Source: Ochrobactrum vermis (GTDB lineage Bacteria > Pseudomonadota > Alphaproteobacteria > Rhizobiales > Rhizobiaceae). From it: 64,000 nt of DNA. Within the stretch, counting starts at the first letter, position 1; each line of letters opens with the position of its first letter. The notes under the pieces were generated by a model. It saw nothing but the letters and a program-made list of their open reading frames with translations, searched no databases and had not been told where the DNA came from. Made by a program: the position numbers and the translations under genes. The stretch is taken from the NCBI RefSeq assembly GCF_002975205.1, contig NZ_PCOC01000003.1, positions 205,405-269,404 of the forward strand. The letters run 5' to 3'. Positions 17,253-25,669 of this stretch are shown in pieces.

Positions 17253-17480
17253 GCGCTTCGGTTGCTTCTGAGGCACTCTCAGCCCCTCTGTCGCCAGATG
17301 CGTTCGACCCGCTTGACGTTCATGACCCAGCCGGTCCGATGCAGCATCGCCGTTATACGACGATAGCCATAGCGGTCTGACTTACAAGCGAGCACTGATG
17401 TCTGCGGTCAACGCCGCTTTATCATCCGGGGTCTTGGAGATCTTGCGCTGAGCGGAACGATACTGGCCGGGAACCCAGCA
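17253..17480 (-). pseudogene. IS3-family OrfB remnant
   Basis: Minus-strand reading gives QYRSAQRKISKTPDDKAALTAD and, after a frame change, YGYRRITAMLHRTGWVMNVKRVERIWRQRG (parts only), the N-terminal half of an IS3-type OrfB before the DDE core. A stop and shifts follow. The catalytic region is absent, so it is a dead fragment. Confidence 0.75.
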
Positions 17481-17636
17481 TGCCCGTCTCTCGGACACAC
17501 TCAAATCTTCAGTGACATGATCCAGGCAAGCGCGGGGACGAGCGGAGCTCAGATGGGGTATTCGGATTGCTCCTCGCGTTCACACCTTGGATGGAGTGAG
17601 ATGGCAGTACCGTTAAACCCTTGTGAAAGGAACGTT

Positions 17637-18275
17637 TCATGTCACTGTTTGCAGGCCTCGATATTTCCGTAAAGCCAACGGCCACCAGATCGCAAGTCCG
17701 TTGCCATAGCTGCCAAACCGCTTGCTCTCTTCCTTGCCGGCCTTGCACGCCATCTTCGCGAGCTGGCGATTGGCGGCGAAACCAATGGAGCAGGTAATGA
17801 ACGGGCCTATATTTTCGGCCAGTGTCGATTTGATGCGCGCTGCGAGCAGTTCCGGATCACGTCTGCCTGTCTCATCGAGAATGCAGGTCAGCTCGTCGAT
17901 GCTTTTCGCGGTGTCGATTGCGACGACGGTTTCGATCTCGCAAAGGAGTGCATTATGGGCGCGGCGATAAAGATCAGGATCTTGCGGCACCAAAATTAGA
18001 TCGGGACAAAGCCTTTTGGCTTCCTTGATCGGCATGACGTTCTTGACGCCACGTGCTTTCGCCTCGCGCGAACAGGCAATCACTGCGGTTCTGTCAGTTC
18101 CAGCAAAGGGCACAACGCCTATCGGGCGACCCCGCAATTTGCGATCTACCTGTTGATGAACGCAGGCGAAAAATCCAACAAAATCAAGGTATAAGCGTTC
18201 TATCGTCTCCAGCAGACGCATGCGATTACTCCAGCATAAGGGACGAGCGAAACCTGCCCGAAAGTGCACGGGCAC
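17637..18275 (-). pseudogene. Truncated Y-family (DinB-type) DNA polymerase
   Basis: The frame covers only the palm/fingers of a Pol IV-like enzyme from about MRLLETIERLYLDF (18221). The SIDE motif of catalysis is intact (AKSIDELTCIL), as are SREAKARG and CSIGFAANRQLAKMA. However, the metal-binding DFDGFFASVE is now DFVGFFACVH, losing an Asp and a Glu, and the protein ends after YGNGLAIW in unrelated residues at the IS110 fragment, missing the thumb and little-finger domains. Full-length relatives exceed 400 residues. It should be inactive. Confidence 0.85.
17639..17684 (+). pseudogene. IS110-family transposase N-terminal remnant
   Basis: An ATG with AAGGA upstream begins MSLFAGLDISVKPTA, the conserved opening of IS110 transposases, whose first DEDD-motif Asp is in GLDIS. 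The match ends within about 15 codons, where sequence from the antisense Y-family polymerase gene begins. This suggests an insertion followed by deletion that removed the polymerase 3' half. Confidence 0.6.
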
Positions 18276-18435
18276 TTAGGAACATATTCCGCTGATGGGA
18301 TGATGTTCCTATTCCGTTCTCTTTTGATTGGAGTGTCAATCCGGAATCCGGTAATAGGATCGATGATAATGATGCGCTTTCCGGAAGCAGGCGGTGCGGG
18401 GCGGAGTGAATACGGAACCTAGGTATATAATAGCA

Positions 18436-18593
18436 CTAACAGAATGAATGCTTGTCGGCCGTCTTTAATGCATCGTCATATTCCCAGTTCATTTCGAACT
18501 GGCCATTGCGTCTTCGTGGTCGTTTTGATAGGGCTTCCAGCCCAATTCCAGCATATAGTCGCAGATTTCAGCGATCACATCGTAACGCCGCAT
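18436..18593 (-). pseudogene. Glutamine synthetase (GlnT-like) C-terminal remnant with frameshift
   Basis: Minus-strand reading gives MRRYDVIAEICDYMLELGW then KPYQNDHEDA, a -1 frameshift (one A missing), then GQFEMNWEYDDALKTADKHS. This is the substrate-site region of rhizobial-type glutamine synthetases. Nothing of the N-terminal part is present and a stop follows. It is a decayed fragment beside the defence island. Confidence 0.7.
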
Positions 18594-18609
18594 GACAGCT
18601 TGTTGGTGC

Positions 18610-20358
18610 CTACAAATCATCACCTGCATTCACCGGTCCCGCTTGTGCGAGGCGTTGCTGATGACGCTCTTTCCAATGGGACTGAAATTGGGGTCCCTTC
18701 GAATCCGGCGGTGATTTGGGGCGTAGAATGCGCAATGGCAAAGGTGTGGGCAAGTCCGGGCCGATGATGATCGCTTCGCCGGGAGCTAGCATTGGAATGA
18801 ACTGAGTGGCGGCACGGTCGAGGTCGCCACAGGCATGTTCGACTGTGCTGCGGTCCTGTTCGTTCGTCAGGCGATGAACGATCAGCGTGCCGAGCTGGCT
18901 CAATACGTCCTGGGGAATGTCGCGCGGGCGCTGCGTGGCCAGCACGGTTGTCAGGCCATATTTACGCCCCTCTTTGGCGATCAAGCCAAATGAATCGAGA
19001 CGGACGCTCCCGTACTCATCGCCGATCGTCCGGCCAAGGAATTGATGCGCTTCGTCCAGAAAAACGATGATCGGGGTGTCCCTAAAGCGGCCTTCGCGAG
19101 CGAGGCCGAGAAGATATCGCCCAATAATGTTTAACAGCAATTCGCGGGTACTGTGCTCGAACCTGACTTCCTTAAACGATATCAGGGCGACATCGCGTTC
19201 GTTGTCATCCAGAAAGCTAGCGACTTCATCGACAAGTGAGGTGCCATGTGTTTGGAACAGGCATTCAAGCTCGCGAGAATTGATCAGCGTCGCTATACGA
19301 GAGGAAAGCGATTCACAGTAGCTGGCGGCGTTGTTGTCTGTCCCGCCAAAGTTCGCCGGATTGTTCGTGGCATTGCCCCACACGCACTCCTGCTTGATCT
19401 GCTCGGACAAATTCGTGATGTCAAAATCGCATTTCGTAGTGTGGAGAGCGGCGGCGTTGGCCTGGAGTGCGCCGAAGAATGGGCCACGCTGCCGACCGGC
19501 TTTCTCCAGAACGCCATTCTGGACGTGCAATCCGGCGGGCATTGCATGTTCGACAGCACGTACGAGTTTCAGACTCTTGATGGCGTCGCGGAGCTTCGGC
19601 CCTTGGCTCTGTCCTGACGGTCGAAATAACGAAAACAGGTCGTCCTCGGTGGTTTCGGTATAGGGGAAATGAACATGCTGCGTATGCGGGACATCAGCTT
19701 CGAAGGCGAAGACCGTGTCTACGCTCGCCATGTCGCAAAACTCGCCAGTCGGATCAAAGATGAACGCTTTCCCGCTCTGTGCCTTAATCTGCTCTATAAG
19801 GCCGGCGATCGTCCAACTCTTTCCACCGCCTGTGGCACCGAAGATGCCACAGTGACGACCGAATAGTTTTTCCGGTGGCAATTCGATTGTGACGCCTTGG
19901 CCACCGGCCTCGATCATGCCGACAGGAACGTTGATTTCACCGGCTTTGGTGGCGCTCTTACCGATCATTTGTGCGAGAATGTCGGCACTCGCGAGGAAGA
20001 CCCCGTCTCCAATCTTGGGATAGGTGTTGATGCCGCGCGCAAGCTTTGTATCGCCATCGGTCACAGTTGAGAGCAACTGAATGCGTCCGATAGGGTTTGG
20101 CGTGACTGGAGCCCCGAGGCGGGGTTCGACAGACAGGCGCTCGGCGTCCGGAATTCTTACTTCCGTAATCCGACCCATTAGTTTGACGCGTTCGCAATCG
20201 ATGAACACGAAATCGCCGACAGCTCCCCGCGACAGAGCGCGTCGTTCCGGCTGGGCACTTGCAAGGGGAAGATTGGCCTGGAGCTGGCTGGCATTTACCA
20301 GAGTGACAGTGCCTATGTATTTGTCAGGATCAACTGGGCTCCTCGTTACCATTGTCAT
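18610..20358 (-). CDS. herA: HerA-type ATPase of SIR2-HerA anti-phage system
   Basis: A 582-residue hexameric-type HerA/FtsK-like ATPase. An N-terminal HAS barrel (about 10-150) precedes the ATPase core with Walker A GATGGGKS at residues 174-181, Walker B IIVFLDEAH near 430 and an arginine-rich TQRPRDIP near 467. Its start overlaps the SIR2 stop by 4 bp, so subunits are made together. Known SIR2-HerA (Nezha) systems form a large complex in which HerA helps the SIR2 subunit degrade NAD+ and nucleic acid on infection. Family and gene order support that role here. Confidence 0.9.
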   Translation of the reverse strand: MTMVTRSPVDPDKYIGTVTLVNASQLQANLPLASAQPERRALSRGAVGDFVFIDCERVKLMGRITEVRIPDAERLSVEPRLGAPVTPNPIGRIQLLSTVTDGDTKLARGINTYPKIGDGVFLASADILAQMIGKSATKAGEINVPVGMIEAGGQGVTIELPPEKLFGRHCGIFGATGGGKSWTIAGLIEQIKAQSGKAFIFDPTGEFCDMASVDTVFAFEADVPHTQHVHFPYTETTEDDLFSLFRPSGQSQGPKLRDAIKSLKLVRAVEHAMPAGLHVQNGVLEKAGRQRGPFFGALQANAAALHTTKCDFDITNLSEQIKQECVWGNATNNPANFGGTDNNAASYCESLSSRIATLINSRELECLFQTHGTSLVDEVASFLDDNERDVALISFKEVRFEHSTRELLLNIIGRYLLGLAREGRFRDTPIIVFLDEAHQFLGRTIGDEYGSVRLDSFGLIAKEGRKYGLTTVLATQRPRDIPQDVLSQLGTLIVHRLTNEQDRSTVEHACGDLDRAATQFIPMLAPGEAIIIGPDLPTPLPLRILRPKSPPDSKGPQFQSHWKERHQQRLAQAGPVNAGDDL

Positions 20359-21647
20359 AACCCCGAATCGCGTAGCGCCTTGACGCGCTCTGCGTGCCGC
20401 TCTCTATCGGTCTCTCCAATCAGGTCTGGCATCGCTACCGCGAGGTCTTCAAATCGTCCGTTGATGAGGTGGACGCGGGGGTCGCCGCTGACGGCAAGCG
20501 ACATGATCTTCGACAAGAACGAATTGGTATGGGGATCACCAGTCGGAATGGCATGAGTCGGGCCTTCGGGAGGTACCCCGCGCAGATCGTTCTCAGAGAG
20601 AATGAAGCTAGGATCGCAAATGATCAGTCGCATCGACAGATTGGATTCGAGGGCGGAAAGAATGGGGCGGCTGATGTGGTCATCGTTGAAACCAAAGCCT
20701 GCGACCACGAGCGCGGTGTCGGGTTCGCGTAGCGCTGCCTGAAAGGCACCCATCATGTCGAGGTAGGGCGGCTCGAATGCCTCTTGGTATTTGCTGGAGC
20801 GCGGGTAAATGAGGACCGGCTTGCCTTTGGTATTGTCTCGGGATCGCAAAACCTCGACGTCGACGCGACGCCAGTCTGTCGAACCGTGCAGCTTGTAAAG
20901 TTGGAAGACGTTGGGGATATAATCTGGGGCATCCTTAGTCGCGTCGCGCCGGACAATGTCCAGTTCAAAGTGCTGCCGATCATAGACCTGGTCCATTGAA
21001 TGCGAGAAACCGTCGATCACGGTGAAGCGCAGCCGGCGCGCCGCCTCCTCAATTGTCAGGTCGTAGTTTGTTGTAAATAGCTTCGCTCGGGTCTTGCGGA
21101 AGCCACGACGCCCGATCTTCCTAACGTAAGCTTCATGCGCTGCCAACGTGGTGCTCTGGCTCACGAAATCGACTTTCGCGAGAATGCAAGATTCCGCTTG
21201 AGCAACGAAGTCCTTGACTGCGGTGACGTCCTGATTGTCTTCGTCCGCAGCATCATTGAGTTCCAGATACACCTTGCAAAGGCTCAGGAGCTTCTCGATG
21301 TTCTGACCGATGGTGGCATTCGGAAATCGCCCACAGACGGCGGCGAACACCGCCGGTCCAACCGCCGCCTCGACTGCATTCCACAAATCTCGCATCGAAG
21401 GAGCCTGTGGCTGCCCGGCAGCGTTGCGCGCGCACAGAGAAGCACCTGCTCCGGTCAACGTGGAGAAATTTGACGCAGACAAGGCATTGATGAGTGCGCT
21501 GTCTATCCCTTCCTTGCTGCCGCGTTCAACGACCTTTCCATCATTATCCTCGTGATTTCTATAGGCAACCCATCCCCTACCGGGGACCAGTAGCCGGAGA
21601 TTGTCTTTCGCTGCCGCGGTCTCATTCCAATAATCCCAAACAGTCAC
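20355..21647 (-). CDS. SIR2-domain NADase of SIR2-HerA anti-phage system
   Basis: A 430-residue SIR2-fold protein. Visible motifs are the NAD-binding TGAGAS (residues 65-70), TTNYD (192-196), the catalytic His254 in KLHGSTDW, and GFGFNDDH (317-324). The core is in the range of other defence SIR2 proteins, which act as NAD+ hydrolases and stop phage by abortive depletion. It directly precedes herA with an ATGA overlap. The deacetylase zinc cysteines are absent, in line with NADase rather than sirtuin activity. Expression must stay low or inactive without infection. Confidence 0.9.
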   Translation of the reverse strand: MTVWDYWNETAAAKDNLRLLVPGRGWVAYRNHEDNDGKVVERGSKEGIDSALINALSASNFSTLTGAGASLCARNAAGQPQAPSMRDLWNAVEAAVGPAVFAAVCGRFPNATIGQNIEKLLSLCKVYLELNDAADEDNQDVTAVKDFVAQAESCILAKVDFVSQSTTLAAHEAYVRKIGRRGFRKTRAKLFTTNYDLTIEEAARRLRFTVIDGFSHSMDQVYDRQHFELDIVRRDATKDAPDYIPNVFQLYKLHGSTDWRRVDVEVLRSRDNTKGKPVLIYPRSSKYQEAFEPPYLDMMGAFQAALREPDTALVVAGFGFNDDHISRPILSALESNLSMRLIICDPSFILSENDLRGVPPEGPTHAIPTGDPHTNSFLSKIMSLAVSGDPRVHLINGRFEDLAVAMPDLIGETDRERHAERVKALRDSGL

Positions 21648-21793
21648 TTGGCATCCCCCCGGTTCCGTGATCAGGTCGAACGACCTATAGAGTCAACAGT
21701 TTTGGCGTTCCCGAACTTGCCTTTGTTCAAATCGAAGTCTTTCATTTAGGCCTTCTCACTCCCGAGTTCTTTACCCGGTACTGTGTGTCTTTG

Positions 21794-22780
21794 TCAGGCA
21801 ATAGAAAGACGGGCCGCGACTATAGGCTCAACTCGTAGACGTTGCCCGTCGTCAGTCAGCCAGACCAGATCATTTCCCTTCGACAGGACTGCATCGTGCC
21901 GAAAGATGTAGGCCTTCGGCTTCATCGACAGGGCCTCGGGAACGACGTAGATAATGTAGTCCATCCGGTGTTCAGGCGAGCGCATTTTCGCGTACTCGTT
22001 CGGCGTCAGCTCGACGATGAGGTCTTTCCCAGAAAGTCCTTTGACCTCGACTTTGAGGCAGCCTCCGCCTTCAGCGAAGGCTTCAAGGTCCCAACCGACG
22101 CCGTCTTTTTCGACGGAATCCACCCGATGAGCACCACCTTCGTCTGACTCGAAGTAAGCGATCGCATGGTTGATCGCGGCTTGCTCGACCTTGCGGCGCA
22201 ACTCGGGGTCTGTCTGCCTTGGGGATTTGGCTGGTCGTTTGGCACGTCGCCCGCCTCGGGCGATATATTCAGCGACGTCCTTGTTGAAGGCCTCTCCCTT
22301 GCCGTACCAGACCGGGCTTTGCCCCAAGTTACCAGCCTCTTTCGCCGTCGGAATGACGTATGACCTCGCGTCGATTGGCAGCAGTACCGCGTCGGCAGCT
22401 GGCGCTTCTATCTGATACCCGACTTCGAAGCCCGACGAGCGTTCGAGACGACGATACTCGGCGTTCCGGTGGATGCGTGCGTTCCGATACCATCCGATGA
22501 TGACTGTCTTCTTCGTGCGAGGATTGCGGGCAATCCAGACCACAGTGACGCCGTCGATCGCAGCTTCGCTTCTTTGCGCTCCAAGTCTCGAAATCTTGAT
22601 CTCGGCAGAACGAGGCACATAACCAAAGACCTTGCCCTTGATCGGATCAAAGTTCCAAGACTCGTGGGCGATATCATTCGTCTTTAGAAAACCGAAATTC
22701 CCTTCGGCCTTGTCTCCCTTCGGTCCCCGGTATTGGGTCATCCAGGCGTGGTTTATGTAGATCAGTCTCTCGGTCGTCAT
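21794..22780 (-). CDS. DUF3883 (NO VEIN C-terminal-like) nuclease-fold protein
   Basis: A 328-residue protein from the ATG at 22780, preceded by a G-rich ribosome site (AGGGGGGG). The C-terminal 130 residues show a restriction-endonuclease-like core: E in DPELRRKVEQAAINHA, then GVGWDLEAF and LKVEVKG (the D...ExK pattern), followed by ELTPNEYAKM, which fits DUF3883. The N-terminal half binds an unknown ligand or DNA (WIARNPRTKKTVIIGWYRNA). Such proteins are common in defence islands as nucleases or accessory subunits. It lies 146 bp upstream of SIR2 on the same strand. Confidence 0.75.
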   Translation of the reverse strand: MTTERLIYINHAWMTQYRGPKGDKAEGNFGFLKTNDIAHESWNFDPIKGKVFGYVPRSAEIKISRLGAQRSEAAIDGVTVVWIARNPRTKKTVIIGWYRNARIHRNAEYRRLERSSGFEVGYQIEAPAADAVLLPIDARSYVIPTAKEAGNLGQSPVWYGKGEAFNKDVAEYIARGGRRAKRPAKSPRQTDPELRRKVEQAAINHAIAYFESDEGGAHRVDSVEKDGVGWDLEAFAEGGGCLKVEVKGLSGKDLIVELTPNEYAKMRSPEHRMDYIIYVVPEALSMKPKAYIFRHDAVLSKGNDLVWLTDDGQRLRVEPIVAARLSIA

Positions 22781-23052
22781 TGCCCCCCCTGTCGCGTCTG
22801 CTGGCACTGGATAGTACAGAAGCCGCCATCGTCGCGCACCCCGGCCACCAGATCGATGCCTTTATCCTGACCGCTTATGCTTCTCTCAGACGCGAATTCC
22901 GCATAGGTCCAGACCTTGTCAAAGCGCTGCGCATACTGCGGATCATTCTCGAAGAAAACCTTGGCGAGATTCTCAAAATAAGTACCTTTCTCCCGTTCGC
23001 TCTTGGAGCCGGTGCGATAGCGGTCAAACAGTTCTTTAAATGCACTGGACAT
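22777..23052 (-). pseudogene. N-terminal fragment of a type ISP/helicase-type restriction protein
   Basis: The 91-residue frame opens like the N-terminal Mrr-like domain of very large restriction-helicase proteins (SSAFKELFDRYR, SEREKGTYFENLAKVFF, GIDLVAGVRDDGGFCTIQC), then breaks after IQC into QQTRQGGQ and a stop. The parental proteins exceed 1,400 residues, so almost all of the gene has been deleted. The nuclease core lacks its terminal K. Its promoter and start now sit directly before the DUF3883 gene (ATGA-type overlap), which they may drive. Confidence 0.75.
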
Positions 23053-23428
23053 CGAATCTCTCGAAATACGGGAACTTTCGACGTCTTGTATCGCATTGGG
23101 ATTTCATGGTGTCCATGAAGTCCTCACTTCCTACTATTGAAGACCACAGAAAGAGTTGATGAGCATATCGGAGCCAGGAGCATAGCGCCCCGACAGTACC
23201 CGGCGGGAATTCGCGCATGCGAAATCGGAAACAACGGTAGCCGCAGGAGCGACAGATGTCGCGGGACCGACTGCCGTCGATTTGGCATTCCTTTGTCTGT
23301 CGGTATGCTAAGGCGGGCGGATTTTAGTGCGTTATGACTACGAACTGGCTTGGCGCTACCGGAGCTTGCATTGAGGTGAGAACAATGCTCTGTGTACGTT
23401 CATATCATCCTAAGAGCGTCAGCGTGAC
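23053..23428. other. Divergent intergenic region
   Basis: About 375 bp between divergent defence transcripts. No gene is supported; it should hold promoters for both directions, but no strong -35/-10 pair was recognised. Confidence 0.5.
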
Positions 23429-24298
23429 ATGTCTTTGACTGGCATTTTCAGATCATCCCATCAGCGCCGAGTGTTCTTATTGACATCGGCACTCATTATA
23501 GTGGTTTCCGTCGTCGTTATATGGGCGATATACTATTTCGCACCTGACACGAGGGGTTGGAACACGCTCAACAGCCTTTTGGTTTCGGTTGTTGCGAGCG
23601 CCGTTTTCGCAGTCGTATCTGCTCTCTACCTTTCATATTTTTTCGTAGACACCGAGCATGCGGAGGCACGGACCAGGCTGATCCCTCAGGATATTGGTGG
23701 CGCGCTTCGCAGCATTGCATCTGAAGCGACGGACTATAAAATCTTTGTCCGTACCGGCCGCCATTTCAGAGCGGAGATACTCCCGATATTGCGAGATAAC
23801 GCGGTCCGAAGGCGGCGTGCCGTCAATGTCGAAGTGATCCTTTTGGATTTTCGGGACGACAAAGTCTGTGAAGAATATGCAAATTACCGGCGCACTGCCT
23901 CATTTGACCGCATACTTTGGGACACCAGCTACGTTCGGAAGGAAGTAATGGCGACGATCCTCGATCTCGCCGCAGCCTCCTCAGAATATAAAAGCTTCTT
24001 GAATATCTCATTGTTTCTGAGCGATCGCCTTTCCACGTTTCGGATCGAAGGATCGTCGCAGGAGATCATAGTGACGCGTGAAGACCCCAAGGATATGGCC
24101 TTCCGCTATCCGCGTTCTGACAGCGACCACGCAGCATTCTTGACCGAATTCAGTTGGATAAGGCAGTTTGCTGATCCGGTGGTTCTTTCGTCAGGACCGC
24201 AGCCCCTTGAAGATATGTTCGGTGAACTCGACGTGATCTCCACCCTTGAACAACAAGCAGAAAGATCACGTGGCTCCAGGTCTCCATATGCGCGCTGA
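23429..24298 (+). CDS. Two-transmembrane protein with cytoplasmic domain, unknown function
   Basis: A 289-residue protein with two hydrophobic spans near the N-terminus (about residues 15-37 and 46-71), then a soluble domain of about 215 residues (DYKIFVRTGRHFRAEILPIL, VEVILLDFRDDKV, SEYKSFLNISLFLSDRLSTF in part). The alternating strand/helix pattern around ILLDFRDDKVCEEY resembles PLD-like or Rossmann folds, but no catalytic motif is certain. It overlaps the next gene by 11 bp. Two-TM effectors are common in membrane-targeting defence systems, which is why the pair is notable here; function is unknown. Confidence 0.7.
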   Translation: MSLTGIFRSSHQRRVFLLTSALIIVVSVVVIWAIYYFAPDTRGWNTLNSLLVSVVASAVFAVVSALYLSYFFVDTEHAEARTRLIPQDIGGALRSIASEATDYKIFVRTGRHFRAEILPILRDNAVRRRRAVNVEVILLDFRDDKVCEEYANYRRTASFDRILWDTSYVRKEVMATILDLAAASSEYKSFLNISLFLSDRLSTFRIEGSSQEIIVTREDPKDMAFRYPRSDSDHAAFLTEFSWIRQFADPVVLSSGPQPLEDMFGELDVISTLEQQAERSRGSRSPYAR

Positions 24299-24926
24299 AC
24301 TCACTTTTCCTCTCACGCTGGAGTATGTGCATACCGTACCAACCGAGCACCTGATGGCTGCACTCAAGAACTGGTTATGCAGCACAAATCCGGTTTGCTT
24401 GGTGCATCCTCATGGATTTTTCGTTGTTCCGGTTGACCGAACGGAAGCTGGCGATTGGAGGTTCCATTTCTGGCCGAAGGGGAAAAGGCCAATTCGAGGC
24501 ATGCCTGCTTTAATTCATACCCATGATCGGCACGTTGATAGCCGAATACTGTCCGGCCAACTGACTAACATCACCTATGATGTTGCTTCGGCGGGAAGTG
24601 ACGGGTTACCTCTCTACGAAGTCGGGTACGGCGGCGATAGGTACGAAAAATCGACGTCAAACTTTCTCGTCAAGACTTCAACTCGAGTTGGAGTCCGCCC
24701 CGTGAAAGCCGAGACGCTAGTAACCGGTCAACACTACCGAGTTGACCGACACGCCTTCCACGAGGCTCAGGTGTCCGAGAGCCTTTGTACCGCAACCCTG
24801 GTTTGGATGCATAGCAGGACACCCGGTTCTGTGAAGGTGGTTGGCTGTGATTGTTATCCTGATCGGATAGAGTTCACCAGGACAGACTTCGCGGGAGCAG
24901 ACCTGGCGAAACTTCTGCCTGCGTAG
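24288..24926 (+). CDS. Cupin-like putative metal-binding protein, partner of 2-TM gene
   Basis: A 212-residue protein from the ATG at 24288 (an in-frame ATG at 24246 would extend it inside the previous gene). It is rich in beta strands with a possible metal triad: His77-Thr-His79-Asp in PALIHTHDRHVDSRILSG and His155/His158-Glu159 in RHAFHEAQ, as in cupin and cysteine-dioxygenase folds. No known family could be assigned with certainty. The 11-bp overlap with the 2-TM gene implies coupled translation and a shared task. Confidence 0.65.
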   Translation: MRAELTFPLTLEYVHTVPTEHLMAALKNWLCSTNPVCLVHPHGFFVVPVDRTEAGDWRFHFWPKGKRPIRGMPALIHTHDRHVDSRILSGQLTNITYDVASAGSDGLPLYEVGYGGDRYEKSTSNFLVKTSTRVGVRPVKAETLVTGQHYRVDRHAFHEAQVSESLCTATLVWMHSRTPGSVKVVGCDCYPDRIEFTRTDFAGADLAKLLPA

Positions 24927-25088
24927 CTGAGGATTGTCGGCCTGTGGCCAACACCATTGACAACAGGTTTTCCATACATTGAATAAGTAACGCCAAAAGT
25001 TACAGCTTGCAGCCGACAATAGCCAAAGTCACCATTTGTCTCAGAAACGGTCGTTTTTGTCACAGATGGGAAGGTTGGGCATGGGGAG

Positions 25089-25619
25089 TTGGTCGGTTAC
25101 GTCCGTGTTTCGAAGTCAGACGGCAGCCAGGTACTAGACCTGCAAAAAGACGGCCGCCGGGGTCTCCAAGGATGCCTCAAGGCCCTGCGATCCGGCGACA
25201 CGCTGGTAGTCTGGAAGCTGGATCGTCTGGGTCGTGATCTTCGGCATTTGGTCAACACTGTAGATGACATGTCGAAACGCGGTTTCGGATTGAGGGTGCT
25301 ATCAGGGCAGACGCCAATCGACACCACCACCGCACAGGGCAAGTTGATGTTTGGCATTTTCGCGTCTCCCGCAGAATTCGAACGTGAGTTGATCCGAGAG
25401 CGGACGATCGCTGGTCTTGCCTCCGCTCGCGCCCGTGGGCGCGTGGGTGGCCGAAAGCCGAAGATGACGCCCACGAAGATAAGGTTGGCGCAGGCCGTTA
25501 TGGGGCAAGGGGAGACCGTCGTTGCCGATCTATGTGCGGAACTCGGTGTATCCCGTCAGACGTTGTACCGCTACATAAGGCCTGACGGAAAACTTCGAGC
25601 TGCTGACAACCTAACGTAA
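25089..25619 (+). CDS. Serine recombinase (resolvase family) with internal deletion
   Basis: A 176-residue relative of Tn3-type TnpR/DNA invertases. The catalytic opening VGYVRVSKSDGSQ with the active-site Ser, LDRLGRDLRHLV, ELIRERTIAGLASARARGR and a C-terminal helix-turn-helix (VADLCAELGVSRQTLYRYI) are all present. Between LDLQKDG and RRGLQGCLKAL about 25-30 residues normally separating these motifs are absent, in frame. The start is TTG at 25089, and no ATG is in frame. The catalytic domain is probably misfolded, so recombination activity is doubtful. Confidence 0.8.
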   Translation: MVGYVRVSKSDGSQVLDLQKDGRRGLQGCLKALRSGDTLVVWKLDRLGRDLRHLVNTVDDMSKRGFGLRVLSGQTPIDTTTAQGKLMFGIFASPAEFERELIRERTIAGLASARARGRVGGRKPKMTPTKIRLAQAVMGQGETVVADLCAELGVSRQTLYRYIRPDGKLRAADNLT

Positions 25620-25669
25620 GGTTCGGGACCATCATCATCGGCAGGCTGCCATCCCCTTGTCGATGGAGG

